Position numbers and translations under genes: made by a program
Notes under the pieces: generated by a model
What the model was told of the DNA's origin: nothing
Databases searched by the model: none
Seen by the model: the letters and a program-made list of their open reading frames with translations, nothing else
Part shown: piece after piece, positions 1 through 12,650 of the stretch
Position numbering within the stretch: the stretch's first letter is position 1
How the letters are laid out: every line of letters begins with the position of its first letter
From: Populus alba
Lineage: Eukaryota > Streptophyta > Magnoliopsida > Malpighiales > Salicaceae
Direction of reading: 5' to 3'
Assembly (NCBI RefSeq): GCF_005239225.2
Contig: NC_133291.1
Location: 1,054,001-1,118,000, forward strand
Length of the DNA: 64,000 nt

Positions 1-446
1 ACATACCTCAAACATTCCCAAGCGCAAGCCGACTTGCATTTTGGCAGCAATGGATCTATTCATGTTAGTATCTCTTCCTTCGATTTTTCCTCCTCCCTTT
101 TTCTCTTCATTTCCTCTGCCAATCTTTTTTACGTATAATGCTCTGTATGTTTTTGGAGATCATCACTCCGTCACAAAGAAAGAGAAGAAAGGTTCTATAT
201 GATATAATTTTTGTAAATTGATACGAGTTATTTTTTAATTTTTGACCCATAGAAAAATTGTAAATATATTTAGTTAGAAATGATTTTTTGGTTTAAATCA
301 AAATTTATTACAAAACTGAATCAAAATTTTAATGTCATCTAAAGTTTAGGAAAAAAAATAAACTTTAATTTATGAATTTCAACTTATAATAAAGAATTAC
401 TTTAAATTATTTTTATCAAACATATTTCTAAAATAAAGTTATTTGA

Positions 447-495
<49 letters not shown>

Positions 496-2487
496 GATCT
501 ATAAAAAAAACAGCTTTTTTAAATTATGATTCATGTTAAAAAAATCATTTTTTTCATAAGTTATGATAGGCAAACTTGAAGTTATATTCACTAAGATTGA
601 CTTGATTCTAAAATAATGGCAGGTATTCCCATGCAATCAATTGCTACAACTGATGACAATTTTCGTATTAATATGCCTGATCAAAACCTAAGTGAGTCGA
701 GGAACATTACCCTCCAAGGTATTTGCACGAATCTCCCTCTGTTTTTGTTCCATAAATCTCCCTTTGAAGGGGTATGGCAAGCACAGGACATATGTATACT
801 TGGGCTGCATGGCCCTTCAAGATTGTAAAAACTTTGCCCCCCTGAAATTTTGGACGGTTTCTTGATATATTTATTTTTATTTTCCAAAAATATAAACTTT
901 TTTTAACCCTAATCCAAGTATCGGATCCTTTATTCAATCCCAAATCCGATAAATCTCATACATATTTTTTTATATAAATTTAGCTGGTCCACGCATCGTG
1001 TTGGCATAAAACATTTTATCATACTAAGTTAATGTACAAAACTTTTAGCAATTATCATTACATTGAAAATTTAATACATAAAAGTTCGATTAGTATCATA
1101 TATGCTGCTTGTGATAATTTCTCTAATTTGTTTTTGTCCAACTTTTCAGTGTCAAGCAAATTGCGTGGGTTTGCAATAAATCTTCTCGCATTCTTAGGTA
1201 AGCAAAATATATCTGACATGGCTTAATTTCTATCATCATTATCATGGTTTTATCTGATCACTCTTTAATGGTTTCTCTAGGAATCAAGCAAATATACGAT
1301 TTGAAGAAGATCCACTTTTATTCAGATAAAATTCTACGGTGTATGTGTGAGTATATATCAACTCTGGATTTTGAGGGATACCGCAAGGCAGGTATACATG
1401 GAGCATTCCACAATGCTGTAAGGAATGGCATGGTTGAGTTTATTATCGAGGTGATTAAAGCTTGTCCTCGTGAAATGATTGGTGTAGATGGCAACTCAAG
1501 GAACATATTTATGTCCTCGATTGCAAACCGGCAAGAAAAAGTGTACAGCCTTTTCTATGGACTGGAAGCAGAAAGAGCACGATTTGTTCCAATGGCAGAT
1601 AACTCTGGAAATACCATGCGACATTTGGCAGCAAAACTATCACCTCCTTCTCAACTAGCTCGGATCTCTGGTGCAGCTCTCCAGATGCAGAGAGAACTAC
1701 AATGGTACAAGGTGAGCTTTCTACACTCAACATCTTTAAAAAACTGATTGCACCTTGATCAAATATATTTTAGAGCTGATTAAGACCTGATTGATTTGAA
1801 TTTAGGGTACCCATTTACTCATTTTCATTGTTATCCGAAAAGAAATAATTTCACTCGAATTCAAAAATCTTGATGCAGGAAGTGGAAAGCATTATGAATC
1901 CTTCAGACAAGGATTTTCGTAATAAGAACAAGCAGACAGCCAGGGAATTATTTACGTCTGAGCATAAGGACTTGGTAGTGAAAGGAGAGCAATGGATGAA
2001 AGAAGCAGCAACTTCTTGTACAGTTGTGGGTGCTCTCATCATCACAATTATGTTTACTGCTGCATTTACTGTTCCCGGCGGCAACGTTCAAGAGACCGGC
2101 TATCCGGTTTTTAAAGATGAGAAATCTTTTACAGTTTTTATAGTAGCTGATGCAATCTCTCTCTTTTCTTCATCAACGTCAGTGTTGATGTTCTTAGGAA
2201 TTCTTACGTCGCGATACGCAGAGGAAGATTTCCTTAAATCCTTGCCCACTAAGTTAATCATCGGCCTTTCCATGCTTTTCTTCTCTATTGCAGCCATGAT
2301 GGTAACCTTCTGTGCTGCTCTTATAATCATGTTGCACGGGAGATTGCAACTTATAATTCCAATTGTACTGCTTGCTTCTATCCCTGTAACTTTGTTCATG
2401 TGGCTGCAATTTCCCCTGCTAGTGGAGATTTTTGTATCGACATATGGACCAGGAATCTTCAACAGAAAAATGAAACGCTGGTACTGA
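1..2487 (+). CDS. Ankyrin-repeat/PGG-domain membrane protein, copy A (3' part; 5' end outside window)
   Basis: Five exons join in one open frame: 1-63, 623-718, 1150-1197, 1281-1711, 1879-2487, with GT-AG introns and TGA at 2485-2487. Exon 4 encodes the C-terminal ankyrin part (GAFHNAVRNGMVEFI, then DNSGNTMRHLAAKLSPPSQ) and the LQWYKEVES joint usual before the PGG domain. Exon 5 gives the PGG domain: TSEHKDLVVKGEQWMKEAA, the AAFTVPGG signature and four hydrophobic membrane segments. The family (ITN1/ACD6-like) comprises plant membrane proteins linked to stress and defence signalling; the role of this copy is unknown. It is the only copy in the array that reads without frameshifts in the part seen. 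N-terminal ankyrin repeats must lie upstream of base 1. It ends with WY-stop, like copy C and unlike copy B. The region just after the stop holds a solo LTR, so 3' processing may use LTR sequence (an AATAAA lies near 2746). Confidence 0.9.
450..492. repeat. (TA)n microsatellite in an intron of copy A
   Basis: Uninterrupted TA dinucleotide run inside the 64-622 intron. The matching intron of copy B has only a short TATATATA here (about 18130), so the tract expanded after the duplication or shrank in B. Confidence 0.95.
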
Positions 2488-2494
2488 TTAATGG

Positions 2495-2797
2495 TGATAG
2501 ACTGTTAGAGTTTAACAGTTTATTGTCCCAATCTGTTTAGCAATTCCTATTTCCCCGGGATGAGCTGTTTTCTGTTCTACCATTCTGTTAATAAGTCCTA
2601 TTCTTATGGGACTAGTTGTTTTCTGTTCCTTTTTTTAGTCTGTTACCACGTTTAGAGTATGTATAGGTTGGTACTGATTAATGGTGATAGGTTGTTATTT
2701 TTACATCTCTTTGTAAAAGGCTATATAAGCCTGCTGTTTGTGATGAATAAACAAGAGACTGTGTGCTGCTGTAGTTTCTTCTGAGTCTTTTTCTACA
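2495..2797 (+). mobile_element. Solo LTR just after the copy A stop codon, TSD AATGG
   Basis: The segment starts TGATAGACTGTTAG and ends TTTTTCTACA, and is flanked by direct repeats AATGG at 2490-2494 and 2798-2802. It contains a TATA-like TATATAAG and an AATAAA near its 3' part, as expected for an LTR promoter and poly(A) region. No internal domain follows, so it is a solo LTR. A homologous copy sits behind copy B at 21090-21370 and none behind copy C. The family (Copia or TRIM) cannot be told from the LTR alone. Confidence 0.8.
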
Positions 2798-2802
2798 AAT
2801 GG

Positions 2803-3030
2803 ACGGTTAACCAATTCCTTCGTTCTCTCTGATCATGCATTCGGCCATCTTTGTGATTCCTTCCATAGCTGCGCAACCACAATTATCTTCTATTTCCAAG
2901 TCTTTGGGTGACATCTATACTGCAATCTTTTCTACAGCCTCTGCATTTCGGGATAAAGTCTTTACATGAAGAGCTGCTCCACCAAAAGGAGTAGTTTTCG
3001 CATTTATTGCATCCGGATGATGGTTAAGAA
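2803..3030. other. 3' flank shared by ankyrin copies A and B
   Basis: Non-coding sequence (CTCTCTGATCATGCAT, then AGTCTTTACATGAAGAGC) that recurs at 21376-21600 behind copy B. It shows that the duplicated unit extended at least 500 bp past the stop codon. No gene is seen. Confidence 0.7.
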
Positions 3031-3109
3031 ATCTTGGGCATTTTCAAGCCCATTCTAGATGATTCCTGGAAAATTCCCTACAGAAGGGAAAGGAAGAAGC
3101 AGCTTGATG

Positions 3110-3600
3110 TAGATTGTTGCTCTTTACATGAACTGCCACCACACCATGTAAGTATTTCACGGGGTCTTATTGTTGCTCTATTTTCTAGCTTTCATGCAAT
3201 GATATCTTGGTTCTTGGCTTTCCATTTTTTTCCCCACTCTTTAAGAATGCAATGAGTTGCGTGAAGTAAGTTCAATGTACTGGATAAAATTTACATGGCA
3301 TATAGATCTTAGCACTAATTGAAAATAATGGAAATATTCGTGCATCGATTATTTACTTATTTATTGAAAATGATGGAATAGAAGGCAAAAAAATACCAAT
3401 TTCATACCGTATCGGTAGAAAAAAATACTTCTAAAACCACATTTATGAAATACATTCTAACGAGATCCAATTAAGTAACCCATCAATCTTGTATTGGAAA
3501 GGTTAGAGCAAGTATTACTTCTTTTTCAAGGCCAATTAGCCGCCGTGCAGCTGCTTTTATGTTTGCTTGTAATGTTATCATCAATGCATCTGGTACATCA
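3110..3600 (+). repeat. Leader-like module of the ankyrin array, copy 1
   Basis: Recognised by CCACACCATGTAAGTATTTC, then GATATCTTGGTTCTTGGCTT, a pyrimidine-rich tract and GAGTTGC. A second block (3405-3560) holds TCGGTAGAAAAA and CCATCAATCTTGTATTG. Related copies are at 13130-13760, 22540-22710, 24390-24850 and 63370-63900. The CAT|GTAAGT start and the TTTAATGATGCAG end (copy at 24550) look like a short 5'-UTR exon, an intron and the next exon. No conserved ORF spans it. It is probably the promoter/5' leader of the ankyrin gene unit; this is inference. Confidence 0.55.
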
Positions 3601-3639
3601 CGACAACCATTTTAAAAAAAAAAAATTTTAAAAAAAATA

Positions 3640-4957
3640 GATATATTATATCTTATTAGAAAAATGTCTAGTTGACGAGACGTCTTATATAATATTACTA
3701 GATGCCATGATCGCGTGATGATGTTGGCTTGTGGCATGCTTGCGTAATTTCATGAGTTTGTGAAAAAAATAATAAAAAAATCATATGAAGAAACATTGTT
3801 GCAATCCATATTGCTTTCAAGGAAAAAATTATAAAGCTAAATTTTCAACCAACTTAATATTAAAAATATAAAATCGACAAAGATAATTTAAAAAAAAAAA
3901 TCATAACAAAAAAAAGAAAGGAAAAAAAACCATACAGTAAAACACTGTAGCAATCTATAGTGTTTCATGAGGAAATCTACAGTTATAATTCTCAATCAGC
4001 TCAATATTAAAAATAATAAAATCAATAAAGATAATTTAAAAAAAATTATAATAAAACAAAATTTTATGAGGAAAACTGTAGCAATGTACAGTGTTTTAAA
4101 AGAAAAAAACTACAAAGTTAAATTTTCTACTAGCTCAATATGAAAAAAAAAATAAAATCTACAAAGACAATTCTGGAAAAAAAATCATAGGAAAAAAAAA
4201 AACCAAAAAACACTATAACAATTCATAGTGTTTGAAAGAAAAAAATTACAAAGCTAAATTCTCAACCAGCTCAATATTTAAAAAAAATCGACAAAAATAA
4301 TTCTGAAAAAAAAAACAAAAAATGAAAAAAAGAAGAATACAATTTTGGGGAAAAAAACGCAAAAGAAAAAAAAAACACGTGGGGAAAGTTTAAAGCTAAA
4401 TTCTCAACCAACTCAATATTAAAAAAAAAAAACATTCAACAAAAATGATTTTGAAAAAAAACATGTGAGGAAACAAGGTAACAAAATAAAAATCATGTGA
4501 GGAAACATGTAGCAATCCACAGTATTTTAAAGAAAAAAAACTACAAAGCAAAATTCTCAATCAGCTCAATATGTAAAAAAAATAAAATCGACAAAGATCG
4601 TTTTGAAAAAGAAAAAAAAACATGTAGGAAAACATTATAACAATTTATAATGTTTTAAAGAATAAAAACTATATAATTAAATTCTCGACCAATTTAATAT
4701 TAAAAAAATTGATAAAAATAATTTTAAAAAATAAAAACAAAATAAAAACAAAAAAGAAGAAGAAGAAGAAGAAGAAGAAGAAGAAGAAGAAGACAATCTT
4801 GGAGAAAAAAAGAAAGAAAAACATGAAAAACCCACAAAAAAAGAGGGGGGACGAAAAAAAATGTGAGAAGAAAAAACATGTAAAACAAAAATTAAAAAAA
4901 AATAAAAAAAAAAAAACTATGCTGGATTTTAACAATATCACTATCATGGGATCATAA
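3640..4957. repeat. AT-rich tandem repeat block with short hairpins
   Basis: About eight diverged copies of a 110-140 bp unit built from a poly(A)-rich stretch, ACTACAAAGCTAAATTCTC, AACCAGCTCAATATT and AATCGACAAAGATAAT. Most units include a hairpin-forming piece of the type CACTGTAGCAATCTATAGTG. No gene is present; the lysine-rich reading frame across 4709-4957 is only the A-rich strand. The style resembles the Helitron-like repeat at 10036-12650, but the sequence differs. Confidence 0.65.
4752..4793. repeat. (GAA)n microsatellite
   Basis: Run of about 14 GAA/AGA triplets closing the AT-rich tandem block. Confidence 0.95.
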
Positions 4958-6763
4958 TAAAATACTCTTAAGCATCTAATTTGGTTTGTCCAGGTGTTGT
5001 CTTATAGGACAACTCATCTCAACAACTGAACAAAGCAAATCACAAGGCAGTGTTAGACCCACAACGCCAAAAAAAATTGATTTGTATAATTGATTTGTAG
5101 ATTTTTGTATATAATACATTTTTTTCCTGCATTAAAAAAAATATATATGCATTTATTCAATTTCTTTTAATTGGTTTGTTCACTAACATCAAAATATAAT
5201 ATATATATATATATATATATATTTATCTATGTAATATTTATAGAGTTGAGAATATTCATAATTGAATATTCACTATCATTAAAAGTAGAAATATTATAAG
5301 CAGAACATTTTAGCATAAATTAATAATTTTTAGTAATTTAAAACAAAAACAATAATATAACGCTTTAATTACATTCACGCTTTAATTTTTTTAGTAATTT
5401 TTATCCACCTCCAATCAATCACATTCACGCTTTAATTATCATTTCAAATGTGACATTCCAATAATTAACGTTAGGATTTTCAGGTTTTATTTTAAGTATA
5501 ATTTCTAGGATGGATACCATATGATATTGCTACCTTTATTATGCAGCTCAAGATTTATCAAATCTCTATTAAATAAGAAAAGAAAAATCATATGATGTCC
5601 TTGGTACAACAGAGGTCGTGCTCCATGCCATGCCAAAAAAGTGCAGTATGTGACCAGGTCGTGTTCCATTGAGGAAAAAGGTTGGTTGACAACAGCTGTC
5701 AAAGAACTTGATTCACAACATGTCTCTTATAGTATCCAAACTTTTGTGTATTATAGTCCAGGCCATTGATGAAAACGCATTTCATAGCTTCACCACCATT
5801 CTATTTCAGAAACCACAGCTCTTCAACCCCTTCCTTCCTCCTCTCAATTAATAAATAGGGATTGGGAAATTTAAACTAATTAAAGCTGTTGAATACATTA
5901 TTGTTAGGGTTTTGTTTTTTTATCCATAATTTGAAATCTTGTGGGGTGGAGAAAGACGGGTCTTAGTTGATTTAGTTTCATTATAGGTGGGTGAGTAAAG
6001 CACAGTAGAGGGAGGGGATAAAAAGTAGATGATTAGAAAATCAAAAAATCAAACGCAAGGACTGTATTGTAAAGAGTAAGAAAGCAGGGACTGTATTGGA
6101 TCTTTGCCATCTTCAAACTCCAACGGGGGTTGTAGAAAACGGTAATTTTATTCCTGATGGCAACCCATACGCCACATAATTTTCCTCCACGGTAAGAAAA
6201 AACAAATTAAATGAAAACATAAGAATTGAAAATTATACTCATCTTAAAAACAAAAACCCACAACAAAATTTAAGCAAAATAACTCAGGAACACATAAGAA
6301 TAAATCAAAGAGAAAATGAAACAAATGGGTATGAAAAATGGGTAACCGAAACAAATAAGTATTTTTCTGGTTGTTAATTGACTCTCTCTCGCAATTAGAA
6401 TCTACAATTGTACATAGCAAAGCTCTTAATTTTAAGATGTTCATTATATATTCTAGTCATTAATTAGTTGATTAAACTAGCTCCTTATTGAACAGGGAAA
6501 AAAAAATCAAAATCAATTTTAAGTTGATTGGGATAGGGACATAGGGCGGTACGAAATTGGAGAGAAAATAAATGGGGTCAGGAGCCTCCTCTTCATGATG
6601 ATTGGTGGATTGTTTTAGAATTTCAAAAAGTTATTCTTACAGCTGGCGATGCTTAAGTAAAGGAGATGGTGATTGAAGATAAAAGTGATGATTCTCCAAC
6701 AGCTGTTTTTGTTATGGGAAATAGAAATTAGAGAGGTAAAGGTGTAAGTAATACTATAAGAAA

Positions 6764-6809
<46 letters not shown>

Positions 6810-7203
6810 CAATAAGAAATTTATTGTATTGTAATTTATTTTAATTAATTAAATTGAGTTATAAGATCAAAGCTCGTTTTTTTTAACAAAAAAAAGATTT
6901 GAACTTGAAATCTAGATCTAATGATATTTTTTAGATGCTCATTTTTTAAAAGAGAGATAATAATGTTATTATTTGAGCTACAGCTCATTAGTAAGACCAA
7001 ACCTAATTAGTCAAATAGTTTGGAGTTGCAACTCTTAATCTAGAATAAGAGGCTTTTGCATATTAACTAAAATTAGAATCAGAGGCTTTCGCTTGAATTT
7101 TCACTATATTGTTATCACTAAAAGTGTTCAAGAGATATTATAAAGCGTGGATTTTTTACCCTTGTGATAAATTTTGAACATATAACCTAAGTTTTGAACA
7201 CAT
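4958..7203. other. Intergenic, no gene seen
   Basis: Stops in all frames, no codon-like composition and no recognisable protein. Microsatellites: (TA)n at about 5196-5222 and 6768-6808. Confidence 0.7.
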
Positions 7204-7381
7204 TAATTGCTCACAGTATTTTTTTTTTTTTTTTTGGTAACCCGGGGTGTCCGGGCCAGCTTACGCGCACCACGACTATTCCCCGGGCCCACTGAACATC
7301 CTGCAAGCCCAGTAGGCAGGTAAGGCACCGCGGGGGTGACAGGCTGGTACTCTAAATCTCCAGGTAATTGCTCACAGTATT
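7204..7381 (-). mobile_element. Au-like SINE insertion, minus strand, 17-bp TSD
   Basis: The body 7221-7364 starts with a T run (poly(A) tail on the minus strand), followed by GGTAACCCGGGGTGTCCGG and GCCAGCTTACGCGCACC. In reverse this is the GGTGCGCGTAAGCTGGCCCG 3' end typical of plant Au-type SINEs. Perfect direct repeats TAATTGCTCACAGTATT flank it at 7204-7220 and 7365-7381. The body is only about 120 bp without the tail and shows no clear A box, so it is probably 5'-truncated. It is strikingly GC-rich against its surroundings. Confidence 0.85.
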
Positions 7382-8449
7382 ATATGCATTGATTGGTGCA
7401 ATAAAATATATTCCCACATGTGTGTGTGTGTGTTAATGGCTAATTAAGTTAAGAATTTGATGCATAGACATCGACATGCTAGAATTCCTCTAAATCTCCC
7501 AATATTCAATCTCATGTAAGTAAAGAATTTACACCCCCAGGTTGGTTATATAATAATTATTTTTAATGTTTCTTTTTATTTTATTCTCATATATAAAATC
7601 ACATTTGAAAAAAAAAAAAAACCTTCTTATCATATTACTGCGAACTTCTTATCGGTTTCCCAATAATTTTTTTATAGTTTATTTACATTAAATTCATCAA
7701 TCTCTCTCTTGATTTGGAAAGTTGTCCCCCCTTGAGGACAGTGGAGACGACCTCACGTTTCACCTAAGAAACGAAGTCTTTGGCACGAAATTGGAAGGTC
7801 ACATCAGTGCATGCACCACATGGGCATTTGAGTTTATTACAACAAGACAATAAGGATATGGACATTTGGCGCAACCACCGCAATAACATGAACACGTCAT
7901 CATGGGACTCCTTTGAGGTCTCTGTAAGGGTCCATGGGAATATGCTTGGTACAGGCAGAATTATTTTGCAGCATATATATTCATTGTTTTTTTCTGAAAA
8001 AAACATTATTGAACCGGCAAAACGTGGGTGAGATATCTAATCTGCCCTGCACAACCTTTCATTATCAAAAATATTTATTATTATTATTATTATTTTGTTG
8101 AGTATGGGTAATGCCATGACTACAGTCTAAAAACAGAAACACATGCATCGCCAATTCAGTGCCGAAATAGTCCCACAAAAGTAGACATTAGAGGCTTCGT
8201 TTTTCTGTCCTTCATCTTGGACTTTCGCCTCTAATTTTTGTGTATAATGATGACAAATAGTCTCCCTAACAAGGGTTCAATATAGTATTCTTGGTTTATG
8301 GTTGCAAGTTTTCTCAATTTTATAAGGCATGGGTTAAAAATGTTTTTGATAAAATTAAAACATTTATTTATTTATTTATTTTAAATTAATTTTTTTTTGT
8401 ATTTTTAGATATTTTAATGTGTTAATATCAAAAATAATTTTAACCTAGT
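7382..8449. other. Intergenic, no gene seen
   Basis: No supported coding region. The short frames near 7764-8031 have no recognisable homology and no splice context. 7510-7660 resembles 58540-58680 (both contain AAGAATTTACA and related AT-rich text), suggesting a dispersed non-coding repeat. Confidence 0.55.
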
Positions 8450-9200
8450 ATCATGGTCACTAAAAACCTATGATCTGCGAGAGTCCGGGTAACAGACTAG
8501 TTGTGCAAGGGAAAGACGGATTACCCCTCGTAAACTCTACCTAAGGTAAGCTGCATTGTTGTTTGATTGTTTTTTTCTAAGTCAGATTTCTATTCGTTAG
8601 TCTTTTCTAAGGTTTAACCCTAACCATTCTAAAATCTAAATTTTAACATCGTATTTTTACACCTTACATCTTTAATACCTGAGGGTGTACATTCTCGTGT
8701 AATTTTACACCCCATAAATATTAAAATCTACATTTGGATCCTAGAAAGACAGTTAGGAAAATTTTTTTGATGTAATTTGGCTAAATTTTAATGGATAATC
8801 ATAAAATGGTTATGATATTCATTTTGCATTTTAAAACGTGAAAAATATACAATTTTTGTTTTTCTAAAGATATGTTTGGAAAAATTTTAGGATTTGGCCA
8901 TATGCATAAAAACAAAAATATTTTTTTTTGTTTTAGAAAAGAGAAATTAATTTAAAATATTTTGAGATTTTTTGGAAATATTTCAAACATGTTTTGAAAT
9001 ATTTCAGACAAAACCGGGTATTTTAACACCGAATTTGTATTTTACAATGTAAATATACAATATTATACAAAATAGATATAAAAATATTTGAGAAAATCAT
9101 ATTTTTTAAAAAAATAATTTTGGAAATTTTTTTGAATTTTTTTTTAAATGGAGATCGGGCCAGACCTAGCCACTTAGGCCGGGTCATAACTGCCCGAACC
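8450..9200 (-). mobile_element. Old Gypsy-like LTR remnant, minus strand
   Basis: In reverse complement, 8460-8550 reads CAATGCAGCTTACCTTAGGT, then a GTGACC block, matching in order the distal part of the LTR at 38425-40570 (40312-40430). Further on there is CGGGTATTTTAACACCG (LTR-style AAATACCCG in reverse) and GGCCAGACCTAGCCACTTAG. No internal coding part or TSD was found. A shorter relative lies at 19985-20335 inside an intron of copy B. Confidence 0.5.
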
Positions 9201-10035
9201 AAACCATGAGCTAATTAATTAGATATTGCGTGCATAAATGAATTTTGTATGAAGCAGCCACGACAAGGAAGAAAAATGCAAAATAGGAAGGAGGAAGTTG
9301 CTTGGTGTGGGGTCTCGAACAAAAAAGCAGAGCTTCTTCTTTCTTTCCACTAATCTTCAAACAAATGATTCACGATTTAGCTTTTTATATAAATGTCATG
9401 AAAAAGAAAAGTTTTTTTTATTATTTTCAGGAAAATAAAGAGAAGAAAGTAGCTTTAATCAATAGATAATGTAAGAGATTAACATGTGGCCCATCCATTT
9501 GCATTTGTTGGTGTAAAAGACAACTTTTCTTAATAATTTCTTTTTTGAAAAAAAAAAGTAAATTAAGTTAAATTATAAAGGCTTTGAATGTAATAACCCA
9601 GATTTTCAATATTTTTTTTTAAATACATCAAAAATTTTCAGCAAAATTTTTTTTTATATGCCACTTCCATTAAATTTCAACCAAAATTTTGGCAATCTTT
9701 CTTATACTAGGAGATCCTAAGTTATCGACAAAATCATATTACACTTTCAATTTTAATTCACACCCTGATCTAATCATCCTGGATCTCAACCCAACTCATC
9801 ATTATCAACACAAAACATGTTATTCAATAACATCATATAATGTAATTTAAGTGAAAAAAATTGATTTCAACTCTAAACATGCAAGGTTAAATAGGTACTT
9901 AAAATTACAAACATTAGATTAAAATCATATATTTAAATTTATGATTTTAAAATATAAAACTTTTAATTTATAAATAATTACATTATTAAAAGCAAAAAAT
10001 AACTAAACTAATATTATTTCCGACAAGATTTAATA
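9201..10035. other. Intergenic, no gene seen
   Basis: AT-rich, stop-dense sequence without recognisable coding or repeat signature. Confidence 0.6.
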
Positions 10036-12650
10036 GATACTAGTTAGATGACCCGCGCGATGTCACGGGTCAATTTTTTTTTGTATAAAAAAATATTAAA
10101 AAAGCAAAGATCTAAAAGTGTTAGGTCTTTCTGCAAAGCTATAGCCAAGAATCTTGGGTTTGGCTACAACGCCTGACCTAAGAGTAATATTTATAATATT
10201 AATAATAATATTAAACTTGCATGATCCAAGTTTAAGTGGGTTTGGCTGCAATATCAAACCCAATAGCCTTGGATGTGGGTCTGACTACAATGTCGTATTA
10301 TAAAAGTGTGATAATTAAATAGATTAAGTAACAAGAAAAAAACATAGAAAAAAAAAACCAACATGAAGAAAATAACTAATGAAGAAAAAGAAAAAAAAAT
10401 CTGAATTAACTAGGTTAACCCTTCAAATTAGATTAACCCGTCAAACATTGGATTCGTGTCGTGAAAGTTTAATAACTAAATAGAAAAAAAATTAACGGGT
10501 TAACCCAGAATTAACTGGGCTAACCTGTTAAACCTGGGATCCGTTTCATGAAAGTTTGATAACTAAATAGAAAAAAAAATTAACATTAACAAACTAAAAT
10601 AAACGAAAACAATTAATTAAAAAGGAAAAAAAACAAAAACAAATAAAAGACATCGATTTTTACCATGGACTGCACTCTGTAGTCCACAATCATTAGCATA
10701 AAAAAGGCAACAAAACAAAAAGAACAAAAAAAGAAAAAAACTAACAGGGTTAAAAGGAAAAAAAAAAACCTATAGGGAGAAAAAAACTAATGAAGAAAAA
10801 CAAAAAAATCTAAATTAACTGGGTAACCCGTCAAACCTGAGATCCGTGTCATGAAAGTCTAATAACTAAATAGAAAGAATTTTAATATCAACAAACTAAA
10901 CTAAAAAATTTTAGTTAAAAAGGGAAAAACAAAGAAGAATAAACATATATGGAGAAAAAAACTAAAGAAAAAAAAAGAAAAAAAACATGAATTAACCGGG
11001 CTAACATGTCAAACATGAGATCCATGACATAAAAGTCATATAACTAAATAGAAAAAAAATTTAAACATTAACAAACCAATTTTTTTTTAAAAAAAATTAA
11101 AAAGTAAAAAAAAAAAAAAACGCATTAACCTTTTTCACTGTGGACTGCACTGTGCAGTCCATAGTCAAAGACATGGAAACGGCAAAAAAAAAAAAAAAAA
11201 AAAACTAAAGGCAGTAGTCGATAACTAAATAGAAAAAAATTTAATATTAATGAACTAAATTAAACAAAAAATATTAATTAAAAAGAAAAAGAAAAAAAAG
11301 CTATAAGAAGAAAAAACTAATGAAGAAAAAGGGAAAAAAATCTAAATTAACTAATTCAACCCTTCAAACCAGGTTAACCCATCAAACCTAGGATTCACGT
11401 CATGAAAGTTTGATAACTAAATCGAAAAAAAAAAAATTGACAGGTTCACTCAGAATTAACTCGGTTAACCTGTCAAACTCGAGATATGTATCATGAAAGT
11501 CTGATAACTAAATAGAAAGAAATTTAACATTAACAAACTAAACTAAACAAAAATATTAATTAAAAGAAAAAAAAAAGCAAAAAAAAAAAAAACTTCGAGT
11601 TACTTTTGTCAAACCAGGTTACCTCGTTAAACCTGAGATTCGTGTTATAAAAGTTTGATAACTAAATAAAAAAAAATTAGTAGTAACAAAAGAAAAAAAC
11701 AAAAAAAAAATGGATGGTTTAACCCATAATTAATTGGGCTAACCAGTAAAACCTAAGATATGTGTCATCAAAATCTGGTAACTAAATAGAAAGAAATTTA
11801 ATATTATCAAACTTAACTAAACAAAAAAAATTAATTAAAAATAAAATAAAAAGCAAAAAAAAAAAAACTCTGGGTTAACTCGTCAAATCAGGTTAACCCG
11901 TTAAACCCGGGATCCGTGTCATGAAAGTCTGATAACTAAATAAAAAAAATAATATTAACAAAAGAAAAAAAACAAAAAAAAGGACAGGTTAACCCAGAAT
12001 TTACTGGGTTAACCCATGAAACCTGAGATATATGTCATGAAAGTTTGATAATTAAATAAAAAGAAATTTAACATTAACAAACTAAAATAAACGAAAAAAA
12101 TTAATTAAAAAAGAAAAAAAACAAAAAAAATAATCCGGGTTAACTCGTAAAACTAAGTTAACCAGTTAAACCTAGAATCAGTGTCATGAAAGTTTAATAA
12201 GTAAAAAAGAAAAATTAACATTAACAAACTAAATTAAAAAAATTATTAAAAGAAAAAAAACAAAGAAAGAAGAAAAAAAACTGAAAGGCATAGAAAATAA
12301 AAAAAAATAAAAAACAGTTTTTTTATGTAAAAAACAGCTTAAAAAAAAAAAAGAGACAGATTAGCTTTTCACTGTAGATTGCTATAGTGAAAGGTAAAAA
12401 AAACTAATATTAACAAACTAAATTAAAAAAAAAATAAAAGAAAAAAAAAACAAAGAAAGAGGAAAAAAAACCTGAAAGGCATAGAAAATTAAAAAAAAAT
12501 GAAAAAAAAAACAATTAAAAAAAACAGCTTAAAAAACATAATAAAAAAAGAAAAATAGAAAGAAAAAAGAAAAAAAAGACATAGCTCAGCCTTTTGCTTT
12601 AGATTACTACAGTGAAAGACTGAGCAATTTTAGTATATTTCTAATAAAAA
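10036..12650 (-). mobile_element. Helitron-like AT-rich element with internal minisatellite, copy 1
   Basis: The left edge reads ACTAGTTAGATGACCCGCGC then GATGTCACGGGTC. Read on the minus strand it ends in a hairpin (GACCCG...CGGGTC) a few bases before CTAACTAG followed by T, the layout of a Helitron 3' end. About 270 bp of unique sequence (GTTTGGCTACAACGCC etc.) follow, then many diverged units containing TTAACCCGTCAAACC, GGGATCCGTGTCATGAAAG and TCTGATAACTAAATAGAAA. Self-complementary tracts such as GGACTGCACTGTGCAGTCC recur. A Helitron 5' TC end was not found and there is no Rep/helicase ORF, so class and right border are uncertain. The same left edge occurs at 37537. Confidence 0.4.

Noticed and set aside
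2100..2462. 120-residue minus-strand frame, repeated at 20694-21056 and 28080-28391
   Set aside because: It is the antisense shadow of the PGG-domain exon; its conservation follows from the sense strand.
4669..4957. Lysine-rich (+) and phenylalanine-rich (-) frames
   Set aside because: Pure A/T-rich repeat with a GAA microsatellite; no codon structure or homology.
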